Source of the DNA: Rosellinia necatrix
Taxonomy: Eukaryota; Ascomycota; Sordariomycetes; Xylariales; Xylariaceae
Assembly (NCBI GenBank): GCA_021209875.1
Contig: JAGYVD010000009.1
Location: 3,162,001-3,226,000, forward strand
Direction: 5' to 3'
DNA length: 64,000 nt
Part shown: piece after piece, positions 38,315 through 48,796 of the stretch
Position numbering within the stretch: the first letter of the stretch is position 1
Layout: each line of letters begins with the position of its first letter
Notes under the pieces: generated by a model
What the model saw: only the letters and a program-made list of their open reading frames with translations
What the model was told of the DNA's origin: nothing
The model's database searches: none
Made by a program: the position numbers and the translations under genes

Positions 38315-39725
38315 GCCGGCGTGCTCCAGGCAAACAAATAGCATCTCGAAGTAACTTTATGTGAAGTCAATTTACTCCCATTTTTTTCAGGTATGCGATA
38401 GTTGCGTGAATGAACAACCTGAAAGTACTTAAGTTAGCCAGTTTCTCTCTGAAAAAAAAAAAAAAAAAGTTAGACACAGTAAGTTTAAGATATTTAATAG
38501 GGGGGAAGGGGGACGTTGGGCATCCTGTTTCGATATTAGCAACCAGTCGACGCCTGGGTGGTCGTGGTAGTAGAATTAACTGTATAATAGATAGACCCTC
38601 AAACCTCTGTTGGGTCTTTGAAGGTTCAAAAATCAATAGAACACTCTATTGAGTGTTAAATAACCAACCCACCTGACCAGTACCTATCTACTTATTCCAG
38701 GACTTTGCTCGTATTCACGGTCGTCCAGTGTATATCCGAAAAGCAAGAAATAGATGATAATTATCGGAAACCGAAACGAAGAATCGCAAAAACGCGGGTA
38801 TTTTCGTTGGAAGTTGTTATCGGCTGATAAAAGCGCCACCCAACAATACCACAGGTTCATTGATATTATAGGCCCGTAACCAAATCAAAAAAAAAAAAAA
38901 AAAGCTTAGTTCAGACTTTGAAATTCGCCATTTGTTCAAGCTACGGCTCCTCCGTGTGACAGGGTCATCTGCGAAGGACAAGGACGAGGCAATCGCGTGC
39001 CTGAACGGTAAATTGTGTGGAATGATGGGCGCCGATATGTGTTTCGGAAGATCAGAGGGTGGATGTCGAGGACGAAAGGAGAGTCGGTCAGAGAGGTAAA
39101 TCGAGCAAGGCGAGTCGAAAGAGGCGCAGATGGAAATGATATAACGAGGCTACAGAGAAATGTGCTGGTTAGCCAGCCGGTTGAGAGATCTCATGGGTAG
39201 CAATAGACGCTGGACTCACCCGATACCACTGGCTTCTAGCCAGAATGTAGGGCTATTGGATAAGATCTTCCCGGCCTATTGTATGGAGAAGGCGTGCGAG
39301 ATATGTTCGATGTTACGCTCGGACAAGGTACCCTCGGGCGTTCGAGTGGCCGGGCTGTGGTGTGTATTTCGTTGTCGTCAATCGGTCCATCTCCGCGTTA
39401 TGTGATGTCCCCAGCCCTCCTAGGGAGTTGCGTATTCGCTTCGATCCTGCGTTAATCCAGCCAAGTACTTAGTAAGGATGAGGAAGTAAAGATGAAGATT
39501 GGAATTTGGATAATAATCATAAATGGGTGGGTAAAGTTTAGTTAGAGAGGCAGATCTCTAGCAAGCCAGGCGGGTTCGTAAACCCATCACTTATTGCATA
39601 TCCCTTGCTATTCGGCTACTTCCAAAAGTACCGGTAGCACGGAAGGATAGATGTCAAGGCAAGGGAATAAACGAGAACCAACTTACTCGCCACCTACGCA
39701 CCCACAGCCCTCTAGATCTTCTTGC

Positions 39726-39770
39726 AGTCACGAAGTCACGTAGTCACGTAGTCACGTTGTCATATTGTCA
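39726..39770. repeat. GTCACGTA octamer tandem repeat
   Basis: About five units (GTCACGAA, GTCACGTA twice, GTCACGTT, then GTCATATT). CACGTA lies in each central unit, so the block also presents repeated E-box-like half sites; whether any factor binds is unknown. Confidence 0.8.
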
Positions 39771-40919
39771 CCATCAAACCCCTGTTTCTAATGTATACCG
39801 CGAATACCAGGAAGAACTCGTAATCTCCCTAACCGTCCTATCGTACCCACGAATGGCTTTAGCAACCTCGATGCGAGCACTACGGCTGTCTGTGGCGGAC
39901 TTGTCTGTGGGCTTCCCGCCGTGCTGGTGCCAAGGTAGCGGGTCAATGATCCCTAGGTTCCCAATAGCTCAAAAGTACGCTGAGCAAGCACGCTTGCGAG
40001 GTGACACGTAACATTAAGAGTTAGCGGTGTTAGCAACTAATTTTTAGTCGTCAAAACCTATGATCAAGCCTGTATGCTCGTGAGTTTGCACACAAATGCC
40101 CGTTGAGGCCACTCCCCGCGATGTTTGTACCGCATATTTATTAAGGTAATAAGAGCGCAAATGCAAACAATCGCTTCTATTACCGTGATCGCCGATTGGA
40201 ATTACGTGGATTAATCGGCCGACAACCAAGATCGGCGTCGGTACAGAAACTCAATTATTCAATTCGGTCAAAGCTATTACTTGAGGCCCAGGCGAGTTGG
40301 GCTAGAATAAAAGGGCATTGCTTGACTTGATTTGGTGGAATAAAGCGTTGCATATGATGAGCACGCCCTTTCCTCTCTTGCTCTCGGAGGCCCAACTCGA
40401 CGGATCCTTCGTCTCAGGTCTCAGGCGTCGTTGGCGCGCGTTGTGGGTTCGGTGGAGAGCAAGGGCGTGGTTAGATGTAGTATTTCACCTTCCTAACTGT
40501 GATCCGGGGGGCGTTGTTGTTTTCCTCCTCCTCGATAAGTTTGACCTTTAGTTCGTGTAACAAAACTCAACAACGTCCTAGCAACAGAGTTTAGCTCATC
40601 AACTTCGCCAACTTCGCCATCTTCTCCAACTTCACCAACTCCAGGTCTTAGCTACGGTAGTAGTTTGTGACGGCCGCCCGCTTTGCGCACTCCTACCAAT
40701 CGTTATCCTTCGCCGCCTTGACGGCCCTTGCAAAACATATTATATCCAAGGAAGCTCAGCAATAAACATCTAACCTACGGTATATTGACCCCCCTCCCAA
40801 ATTACCTTCTTCCCCAGAGGAGACTCAGAGGATGTGGAGGCAACAGGTGCGATCCAACGGCGACGAGAACAGCAACAAATGCACTTGTCAAGCACAGCGG
40901 GTGGATGTTTCGATCGGCC

Positions 40920-41250
40920 CTAAACCGATCGTGTGCAACGGAGAGATAGGTGATGATAAATGGGATTGTCAGATACGACAAGGCGTATTTTATAATGCGA
41001 CAGCCCGAGCTGAGGGCAGTAGTTATCGAATTTGTTGGCCTTCTTCAGCGGATAGGGCCCGAGGTAGCCGCCGACGCGCGTATACTCGGAGATGTGCTCA
41101 GGTAGAAACACGCGGTAGATTGTGTGCGTTAGTGCGTCGAGAGCGTTAAGGGTCCCATGTCTCGGCGTGCTGGAGTATTTTGGCGATATGCAAGAGGGAT
41201 CGAAGCGCGGGGTCTTGTAGGAGGTCCGAAGAAGCCTGTGGTCGAGACAA
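40920..41250 (-). pseudogene. Orphan coding-like fragment, frameshifted
   Basis: Not recognised. From 41250 after a CTAG acceptor-like site, one minus-strand frame reads LLQDPALRSLLHIAKILQHA and ends at a stop after TWDP. A second frame, offset by one base, then continues with THTIYRVFLPEHISEYTRVG, further residues including GYLGPYPLKKANKFDNYC, and HYKIRL. Both parts have high third-position GC and protein-like composition, unlike the surrounding sequence. No ATG and no complete gene could be built around them. The fragment may be the relic of a gene, or a gene damaged by a one-base error in the ACCC run near 41154. A GTATCT donor-like site follows the second part. No function is proposed. 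Confidence 0.3.
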
Positions 41251-41361
41251 CTAGTTGAGAAGTGTATCTGATAGTAGACTATCAGGTAGGTAGATGCAAT
41301 ACCTACCTAGTAAAGAGTGACTGATTAAGTAGGCAGGTACTTACGATACGCACGTACTTGG

Positions 41362-41425
41362 TACCTACCTACCTACCTACCTACCTACCTACCTACCTAC
41401 CTACCTACCTGCCTGCCTGCCTACC
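41362..41425. repeat. CTAC tetranucleotide microsatellite
   Basis: About twelve pure TACC/CTAC units, then three CTGC units and CTACCTG. It belongs to the same TACC family as the dispersed palindromes. Confidence 0.95.
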
Positions 41426-42204
41426 TGTGTCAGATGGAAGGGAAACAGCAGTCCTAAAACTTGATAAAACCATCTGATTTTAAGTTTTAAATACCTGCAC
41501 GACCTGACCTGAGTGCCTACCTAACTTACCTAGCGGATTGCTTGCCAGTTTGTCCCAAGCAAACGCTGTAAAACGGAAGGATAGACTGGGTATACCTGTC
41601 TCTGCTAAGAGATGCCAGGACTTATATGTGGCCCTTGACACGCTTCTCATCATTCATGTCTCCCATCCAGTGACCTTGGCCGCGGAACGGCATTAGGCTA
41701 CAGCACTAACCACGACGCCACTACTTGTACTGCTGAGATAGCAAAAGCAGAATGTTGTTAGGTCGAGCACTCGGCCGTCTGCAGCCACTTTTGTGCTGTC
41801 GCAGTCGTGCTGTAAACAGTCACTCCGTCTCGCCGTTGGCGCCCAACGAAGGCCCGGGGTGTTGCCATGGTTTCGAAGCTGCAGTTTCAACTCGTCACGA
41901 GTAGCCAAATATCCTGGTTCGCGAGCGGTTGTTCCAAACGCTTGTTTTCACTATACTTGCTGTCTCAGAAGGTGGGTAGTTGTTGAAGGTTAATGTCCTC
42001 TTTTGATCTGCGGGCTACGACTACCTTTTGGTTTCTGTGATGTATGAGCTGCTAATTGGGGGATATTAGATAACAGGTAGTTAAAGATATTTCCCACCAG
42101 GTACCACAAGAGGAGTGGCGATACTCAATCCCACCAAGGACGGAAGTCACGTCAAATGAATTCCCAGAACTACGATGTATTATTTCGAAGTATTAACTAT
42201 CTAG

Positions 42205-42269
42205 TGAGTTTATTTGGCGAGTTCATTCGGTGAGTTCATTCAGTAAGTTCATTCGGTGAGTTTATTCAG
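42205..42269. repeat. 13-bp minisatellite, five copies
   Basis: Five head-to-tail 13-mers with consensus TGAGTTCATTCGG: 42205-42217, 42218-42230, 42231-42243, 42244-42256, 42257-42269. Each copy has one to three substitutions. Confidence 0.92.
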
Positions 42270-42531
42270 TTCAGGCAGCTCCAGTTGGTTGTTACTTACT
42301 ACCCTATACTTCGGTTTTCCTTCGTTGCTCCTGTTGTATACCCAACCTTACCTGACCTGACGACTTCCCTGACGTACCTAGGCCAGAGACATATACGGGT
42401 GGGTAGGATTCGCTGATAGCGCCGCTGGCAATTCAAATGATAAAGTTGCGTGTCCATTTCTTCAGGGAAGTGTCGCCCTCGGTAGCCGGCGACGACGAGC
42501 CCATGACGATGAGCCCACGACGGACTTAGAC

Positions 42532-42908
42532 CTACCTGGGTAGTGTAAATATATAGCGGGACGGGCCCCGCTGCATATGGGTCTCGTAGCACAGGCGGCT
42601 TGCTGTCGGTACCGGCACCGACAAGCCCCACCGAGATGCTGGAATTCGAACTCGAGCTTTGGCCATCTCTCCATCTGAAAGTTGCAATTTCTCGGCCTCG
42701 AGCTTTGACATCTTTGTCTTCAGCTCGCGCCGATTGACACGACAACCATTCCCACAACGGCGAATCCTGCTCCTCCACCGACCAGCGAAATCGCCGTGTT
42801 CGGCTCCACGTCGGCACGCCTGGGGCCCCGCCAGCCTCCATACCCGTCCTTATTCGAAGGTTCGACGGCGAAGGCGTCACGACTCACGCCACGTCTGACT
42901 TCGGGCAC
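42532..42908 (-). pseudogene. Possible broken small membrane/coiled-coil protein gene
   Basis: Not recognised. One minus-strand frame (about 42908-42725) ends with AISLVGGGAGFAVVGMVVV, a Gly-rich membrane-helix candidate, and stops at TGA just after SIGAS. A frame one base off continues at that point with RELKTKMSKLEAEKLQ, a charged helix, to a stop at 42532. Helix plus coiled coil is the same layout as the small gene that starts at 43279 in the opposite orientation. No ATG is placed with confidence. The break could be a real lesion or a single-base sequence error in the GGCGCG run near 42725. An overlapping 193-codon frame on the same strand (42299-42880) has no family resemblance. Confidence 0.25.
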
Positions 42909-43278
42909 CTACCCTGTCCTCCTCACCTCCCGCCGCGCCGACCCCGACTCCGACCGTGAGCCAGATAGCAGCCGACGATAACGCCGCGAGCCAATTTTGA
43001 ACACCATATCACACAACGCCCGCCGGAGCCCCTTAGCCGGAGCCTGGCGTAGGTGATACGTGATATAACGAGAAAACACAGCAACGCGCAACATTGTAGA
43101 GAGTAGTACGAGGAAGCTGGACCGACGGTGCACCCGGGTTCTACTGGACGGCGCGTCGTGTCGTGTCCTATCCTGGTCTTGGAGGAGCAGCACCATAAGG
43201 AATCGCGCTTAGTAGAGGTATCAAATCACCAAATTGCAACAACGGCGCCGAACAATACATCCCTACAAACCAGCAGCA

Positions 43279-43753
43279 ATGCACCGCCCGCCACGCCAAA
43301 TCCAACGCGGTCCGGCGCCAACAACGTCAGCAACGCCACCGATGCCAGCGGCAAGTGCTCGCAGCTCATGGACGACCCCGAAGCGCATGATATGGACCGG
43401 CGCGTTCGCCGTTGTGACCATTATAAGCGCCATCTACGGCGCAGGGTTGAAGGCAAAGCAGGAGTTCCATGCTGTAAGTTTATAGATAAATTTTTTCTCC
43501 CCTTTCCCTCCCCCTGCCTCCCTTTCTTCCTCCCTTAAATAATCTATGGCTCACCAACCACTCGGATGGGGGGAAAAAATAGGAGAAAAAGACCATACTC
43601 GAAGCCCCAGTAGAAGAGCGCATCCGCGTACTCGAGGAACATAGGTCCCAGCTTGTGAACCAGAGGCGCCCCCTTGAGCGGAAACTTGAGCAGCTGCGGT
43701 TGCGTGTCCAAAAGGAGACTGACTCCGTGGAGAGAACAAATAGCCGGCCATGA
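43279..43753 (+). CDS. Small single-pass membrane protein with coiled coil
   Basis: Two exons, 43279-43473 and 43583-43753, give 121 residues. The intron is 109 nt (GTAAGT...ATAG), phase 0. The N-terminal ~35 residues are Pro/Ala/Ser/Arg-rich. One hydrophobic helix lies at about residues 37-57 (MIWTGAFAVVTIISAIYGAG), followed by KAKQEFHA. After splicing comes a highly charged helix beginning EKKTILEAPVEERIRVLEEH and running to the stop. The layout (basic leader, one membrane span, coiled coil) resembles small fungal mitochondrial inner-membrane or assembly proteins, but I cannot name the family. Location is an inference. It lies 0.85 kb from the 3' end of ubp6, transcribed towards it. Confidence 0.7.
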
Positions 43754-44607
43754 TTGACTGATTCATTACCCGCGTTTTTTGTTTTGTTTTTTTTGCATAC
43801 CTGGACGAGCCAGACGAGTCAACAGTTCCTGAAAACTAGACTTACGAGTTCAGTGCCCGCCGAGCCACTCCGGAAGGGGACAGATCCGGGTATGCGCTAG
43901 CTCCTAATCCCCATCCGATCTGGGAGCAGACTGTAGTGAGAGAGAAAACTCGCCCATTCAGAAAGGGGGTTTCTAGTCTGGGGCAACCCCCTAAACCATG
44001 CTCAGACTCGGATGAACGACCCTCAGTCTTTAAGCCCGTATGTTTGGCAGATATGGCTCAAAGCGAAAACGTTCAGCCGTCCTCAAAACTTTTGAATGCC
44101 GGCTTATCATCGTCACGACCCAATAGGCAACCGGCCTAACGTTGTACTGCTAAGGGCGCTGCGGGATCAATGCCACCCCCAGACACACACGAGGTGCAAA
44201 ATCTAGTTTACCAAACATTAGAGCCAAGATCTGGGTTTCCGAGCCCAGCTATCCGGAGGCAAAAGGGCTAAGCCGGATAGTGTGAACTGTAATATCAGTG
44301 TAACTTGCTGTATCATTACATGTAACAACAAACCAAGGCACGTTATATAGTAAGGGAAAAGTTTTTTTTTTCATTTTTTTTTTTCATTTTTTTTATCTTT
44401 TCATTTTCTACACGATATCGACTCCGACGTGACAAGTGAATGCCAGCTAGAATATACTCTTGCATTAATCACTAGCGCCAATTCCTATAAATCCTGGTCC
44501 ATGATATCACGTAGCGCCGAGCGCGATGCCGTTATCCGTCTACTAAGACTCTTCTTTTCCTCGCCTTTTGTTTTGTCTTTTCTGTCCCCCGTATCCTAAC
44601 CTTTCTT
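43754..44607. other. Convergent intergenic spacer
   Basis: 3' flanks of the small membrane protein gene (+) and of ubp6 (-). Contains T-runs near 43775-43792 and 44364-44396. No gene recognised; the short frame at 43936-44139 has no features. Confidence 0.6.
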
Positions 44608-46364
44608 TTAATCCATGATGCCCTCCGCCGTGGGTAGTGGGATGGCCTTGTACAATAGGATGAGGGCGGAGTGGGATTCTCCGCCGCCGGCCAGCGCTTC
44701 GATCTTGTCCGCCGTGACCTCGGAGACCTTCTCGTCGTTGAACCACCACCATTTGCCGTCCTCCTCCTTCCGCTTGCCCGTCTTGGTATCCACCGGCGCC
44801 GTCTTCTTTACGTATGCCGTGTAATGGCCACTGTCGGCACTGGCACCTTGGTGGGTAACGACGCCGCGCAGCTCGTACAGCCCCGACTGGTTGGCACCGT
44901 CATCCTTGGCCAGATCCGGGTCGATGAGCGCGTTCAGCTCCTTCTTCATCGCAAGCACCTGGGCAGCCCGTTCGGCATCGATTTCCGCGTCGGTCTTGTA
45001 GGTCTCTGCCATCTCCACCTCGCCACCGTCCGTGGGCGCGCTGGCCGCCTTCTTGTCCTCCTTCTTGGGATTGGAAACCTCAGGCACCTCATCGTCTCCG
45101 TTCCTCTTGCGCTTCTTACGCGCCCGCTCGACGTCCTCCTCTTCCTTGCGGACCTCTCGCACCTTGTCTCGGACGGGAACGAGCAGCTTCTTGAGGTTGT
45201 CGTCACAGAACTCCACCACGTCGAGCTCATGCGGGAATGTGACCTTGCGCATGATCTTGGCCTTCTTCTGCGTCTCGCGCTTCCAGAAAAAGCGGACGAA
45301 GTGAACGGTCAGATACTTGGGCAGGCGTGAGATCTTGGAGGTCTTGGTATAAGTCGCATCACGACCGAGGACTTCCGACCTCTTTTCCAGCTGTTCCTTT
45401 AATCCGTTCACGATGCCATCTCGCAGATGGTTTGTGGCGCCGTCGATGTGGCAGTTGAGTTTCAAGAAAGCATCCCTGCTCGCAATTGGTTGTTCTCCCG
45501 CCTCCCGAGCAGCAGGCTCGTCGCACACGAGCTCCGAGGTGAATTCTCCCGACATGTATTTTTCAATGAAGGATGAATTGCTCGTCGTATCGGTCGCATC
45601 AGAGACACGCAGCTTTTGGCGCACCTGAGACAGTATCTGTGACCAGGCTTCTTCGGCATCTTGTTGGGCGAAGCCGGCGCCAGTACGAGAGCGCTCGGCA
45701 AATTGCGGGTACAAATTACGCAAAGACGTGAGAAATGCTTGGGGAATATAGGTATCCTGCGTCTCGGACATGTACCTGTACGTATCTCGCAGTTGCCTGG
45801 TCAGATCAAGCTGGGGTAGAGTTCCGGCGGTGCCAGCGCTCGGTGGCTCGTATTTCAATAGTGCATCTTGAAGCTCCGGTATCGCACGCAGCGTCTGCAG
45901 CGTTGAGTTCAAATAGCAGGTGTTACCCAGGTTGGACAGGCCCGCTGGGATGGCGCCCTCCTGTTGCGCAGCCTCGGCGGCTGTCATGTCTTCAACGAAC
46001 TTCACCGGCGCGGATGGCCGCACGAGATCCGCACCGCTCGGCGTGCCCATCATCATTATGACTTGGTACGGCTTGAGGGAGAAACTACTCATGGGTGTGT
46101 CATCTCTGAGCACGCTTTTGAGCAAGACCTTTTGACGCTCGGGCTCGACGCCGGTGAGGCTGTAGATTTGGTACTTGAAGTCCTCGCCGGTAGAATCAGG
46201 GTCGACATCGACACTATATTTGTTGCCTTTATGTTTTACGGTAACTGTTCGAGGTGCGCGTCAGCGAGAAACCAGCCGGGCCAAATTAAAGGCATAGGGG
46301 CAGGGATGGGATAGGAAGGAAAGACAGCGTGTGCAGAGAGACACCTACCTGGTATTGACGCCAT
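44608..46364 (-). CDS. ubp6: Proteasome-associated ubiquitin C-terminal hydrolase Ubp6/USP14
   Basis: Deubiquitinating cysteine protease that docks on the 26S proteasome base and trims ubiquitin chains from substrates. Two exons, 46364-46349 and 46244-44608, give 550 residues. The 16-nt first exon encodes MASIP; the 104-nt intron is GTAGGT...ACAG. Residues ~6-78 form the N-terminal ubiquitin-like domain that binds the proteasome (VTVKHKGNKYSVDVDP at its start). The USP domain begins near 105. The Cys box GLSNLGNTCYLNS places the catalytic Cys at 115, and the His box GASADSGHYTAYVK places the His at 479, followed by KWWWFNDEKVSEV. A charged, lysine-rich insert lies at about 345-425. Length and layout match Ubp6/USP14. 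The 3-nt-exon ARPC4 gene lies divergently about 860 bp away. A minisatellite lies just upstream (46465-46575). Confidence 0.95.
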
Positions 46365-46464
46365 CTTGGATCTCGACTATGTACCGTTGCCCACGGCCGT
46401 TCAGACTGGTAAGACTGGCTGAGGTTAACGAAAACTTGGTATGGAATGTTTTCTCGGGCGTTGC

Positions 46465-46575
46465 GTCGGGTGTTGTGTCGGGTGTTGTGTCGGGTGTTGC
46501 GTGTTGTGTTGTATTGTGCGGTGTTGTGTCGTGCAGTGTTGTGTCGTGCGGTGTTATGTCGTGCGGTGTTGTGTT
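46465..46575. repeat. Minisatellite upstream of ubp6: three 12-mers, then four 15-mers
   Basis: On the plus strand, three units of GTCGGGTGTTGT (46465-46500) are followed by related sequence and then four units of consensus GTGCGGTGTTGTGTC (46516-46575). The units share the GTGTTGTGTCG core, so the longer probably evolved from the shorter. The array starts about 100 bp upstream of the ubp6 start codon, in its promoter or 5' leader. Confidence 0.92.
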
Positions 46576-47223
46576 GTATGTGTCGTGGAGAGATCAAAAA
46601 GAGAGATGGAATTATACTAGAGAAAGAATAGAATAAGAGGAGGTCTGGCAAGCTCTGGTTGTAAGCTGTACTAGCTAAGGCTTGTGCAACACCACCTGAA
46701 CAGGCAAACCTACATGCGTCACCCTAATTACTACCTAGCCTAATAGCACTAGCAGTATTATTCATCCAACTGCTTGCCTCGCTGGGAGTAGGTAGGTAGG
46801 TAGGTACCTAGTTTAGCAAGCTCGATGTGGGGGCGGGCGATTAGATTAGCCGCAAGCTCCCAGATAAAGTGAGGGGCTCAACTGCCCAAGTGCACACTAC
46901 ACCTGAAGGAGGGGTTGACCTCACGTGCACGGGCCAATACAATATCTCAATAGTCGCAAGGCCTTATATAAGCCGTACCTAAGTACCAAGGTAAGTAGGT
47001 ACCTAGGTAGTCTAGGGTAAGTGCCATCCAACTTGAAGAGGGCCCCACCATGACAGTGTATCAAATCCACCAACATCCGTCGTCGTAATGGCAAGGCGTC
47101 GAGATCGCCTCACCTACCCAGCTCCCATCCCCGAATATCACTCCCAACCCCCCCATCCCCCATCGTATCGAGCGGCAACGACCCGACCGCCAGCCACGGT
47201 CTTGAAGGCCGTCCCCTCCCACC
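46576..47223. promoter_or_regulatory. Divergent promoter region between ubp6 and ARPC4
   Basis: This region must hold the control sequences for ubp6 (leftward) and the Arp2/3 subunit gene (rightward). It contains two clusters of the TACC/GGTA palindrome family (46790-46812 and 46976-47015) and a pyrimidine-biased stretch ahead of the ARPC4 start. I see no clear TATA box. The assignment rests on gene arrangement only. Confidence 0.5.
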
Positions 47224-47991
47224 ATGGTCCGCTAGAATTAACCCCCAGCCAGCAACAACAGCATGGTTCTAACTCGGCTCGCAGTCCCAATCCCTCCGCC
47301 CCTACCTCCAGTGTGTAAGGAGCTCCGTCACCGCCGCCCTCTGCCTCTCCAATTTCGCCTCGCAAACATCGGAACGCCACAATGTCCCCGAGATCGAGGC
47401 CCAGACGTCCCCCGAGGTGCTATTAAACCCCCCTGGTAATTGCACGCAACGAGAACGAGAAGGTCCTCATCGAGCCGAGCGTCAACAGCGTACGCATCAG
47501 CATCAAGATCAAACAGGCCGACGAGATCGAGACCATCCTAGTCCACAAGTTCACCCGCTTCTTGACACAGAGAGCCGAGGCCTTCTTCATACTACGGCGG
47601 AAACCGATCAAGGTACGGCCGGATCACGCGAGGTCGTCTCGCAAGAGACCGATATCCCCTCCGGCGGCGCAGTCAGGCTTACCTTCCTCACCAGGGCTAT
47701 GACATCTCTTTTTTGATAACCAACTTCCACACGGAAGAGATGTTGAAGCATAAGCTAGTGGACTTTATCATCCAGTTCATGGAGGAGGTGGACAAGGAGA
47801 TCTCTGAGATGAAACTATTTGTTTGTTCTCCCACGAATGGCATTACCTCGTGGCCAGGCATGGACCTGTACTGATTCCATACAGCTAAACGCAAGAGCAC
47901 GCTTTGTGGCCGAGTCTTTCTTGACGCCTGTAAGTTCATCGGACCTCTCCCGTTGTGGTTCGCATACTAAACGGCCACTTAGTTCGATTAG
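47224..47991 (+). CDS. arc4: Arp2/3 complex subunit 4 (ARPC4/Arc19-type), with a one-base frameshift
   Basis: Small core subunit of the Arp2/3 actin-nucleating complex. Exons: 47224-47226 (ATG only), 47285-47612, 47695-47820, 47885-47929, 47983-47991. Exon 2 starts [14 protein letters not shown] and includes [19 protein letters not shown], then [34 protein letters not shown]. Exon 3 starts [11 protein letters not shown], exon 4 is [15 protein letters not shown], and exon 5 is FD and the stop. Intron 1 (58 nt) begins GTCCGC and has a TTCTAAC branch site; introns 2-4 are 82, 64 and 53 nt. Coding length would be 169 residues, the family norm, except that exon 2 has six Cs at 47428-47433 where the frame needs five. 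Everything downstream is therefore out of frame by one base. All splice sites and conserved residues are otherwise intact, so either a sequence error or a very recent lesion is likely. Confidence 0.88.
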
Positions 47992-48796
47992 GGAAGGGCT
48001 GGCGAGGCTCATTAAGGATTACAATGATACGGGGCATGGCAGCGTTAGAAGAGTGACCAGCCAGGTTTAGGAGGTGGTCATTAAGACTCACTTGACAAAC
48101 ATAGTGTTCATAAAAGGGATGTGCCAATCCAACCAGATTGGCCCAGGACTGTCCAGCTACCTCCTCGCCATTCCCCATGGTCACCAATGTCGGACAAGCC
48201 CGGGTTCATCCATGAAGCTCCAAGAAGAGGAGACGCCTACGGTCAAGCAAGCCCACTCAAGTCCATGTTTCTAGTAGAGTTATCCTTTCCGTTTTCCAGT
48301 CATGGCAATTGTCACGGTAATGCAAAAATTCAAAACTGTGGAGTACTCGATCAAGGCAGGGGGATGAACAGTTGAAGCCTAACGCCTCCGTCTCTCGCTA
48401 CCGTCAATCTTATGCCTCACCAAGGAGCGATGCCAATTCCCAATAGGGGCAACCTCCTTTTGCATTTGCGCCTATTGAGGGCTTTGTGTTCAAATCTCAC
48501 CATGCTCCAAGGTGCAGGGATCAGGGTTGTCGAGAACCTGCAAAACGGAATTACTTGAAAGCGTGTTAGCGGTAACTTAGCTGAGTGAGGGGCAGCCCGT
48601 TCGGTCGATATACTCGCCGTATCCTTAACGGCGTGTCTATCTAGTGTTTAACATGTACTCTAACCTCAACTCTACGTAATAGATAGGGTAATGCATTCAT
48701 GATCTAATCTCACGATATAGCTCAACATCATAACTAAAGAGGGCGATCAAGGCCCGTCCCCCCGAAACCCAACATCTATGGCCCCCAGTTTGCGGC

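Larger units (their letters stand above)
38315..43278. other. Intergenic region with broken coding-like fragments
   Basis: No intact gene is supported. It contains A-runs (about 38450-38468 and 38886-38903), a GTCACGTA array (39726-39770), the CTAC microsatellite at 41362-41425 and a 13-mer minisatellite at 42205-42269. Two minus-strand stretches, 40920-41250 and 42532-42908, look coding but are frameshifted; they are listed separately. On the minus strand near 41640-41770 there are motifs reminiscent of polymerase III genes, too weak to call. Confidence 0.6.

Noticed and set aside
42299..42880. 193-codon minus-strand frame beginning MTPSPSNLRI
   Set aside because: No domain, biased composition, and it overlaps better coding-like frames (membrane helix and Lys/Glu helix) on the same strand.
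44671..45330. 219-codon plus-strand frame opposite ubp6
   Set aside because: It is the antisense shadow of the GC-rich USP domain exon; the minus-strand frame has the catalytic motifs.
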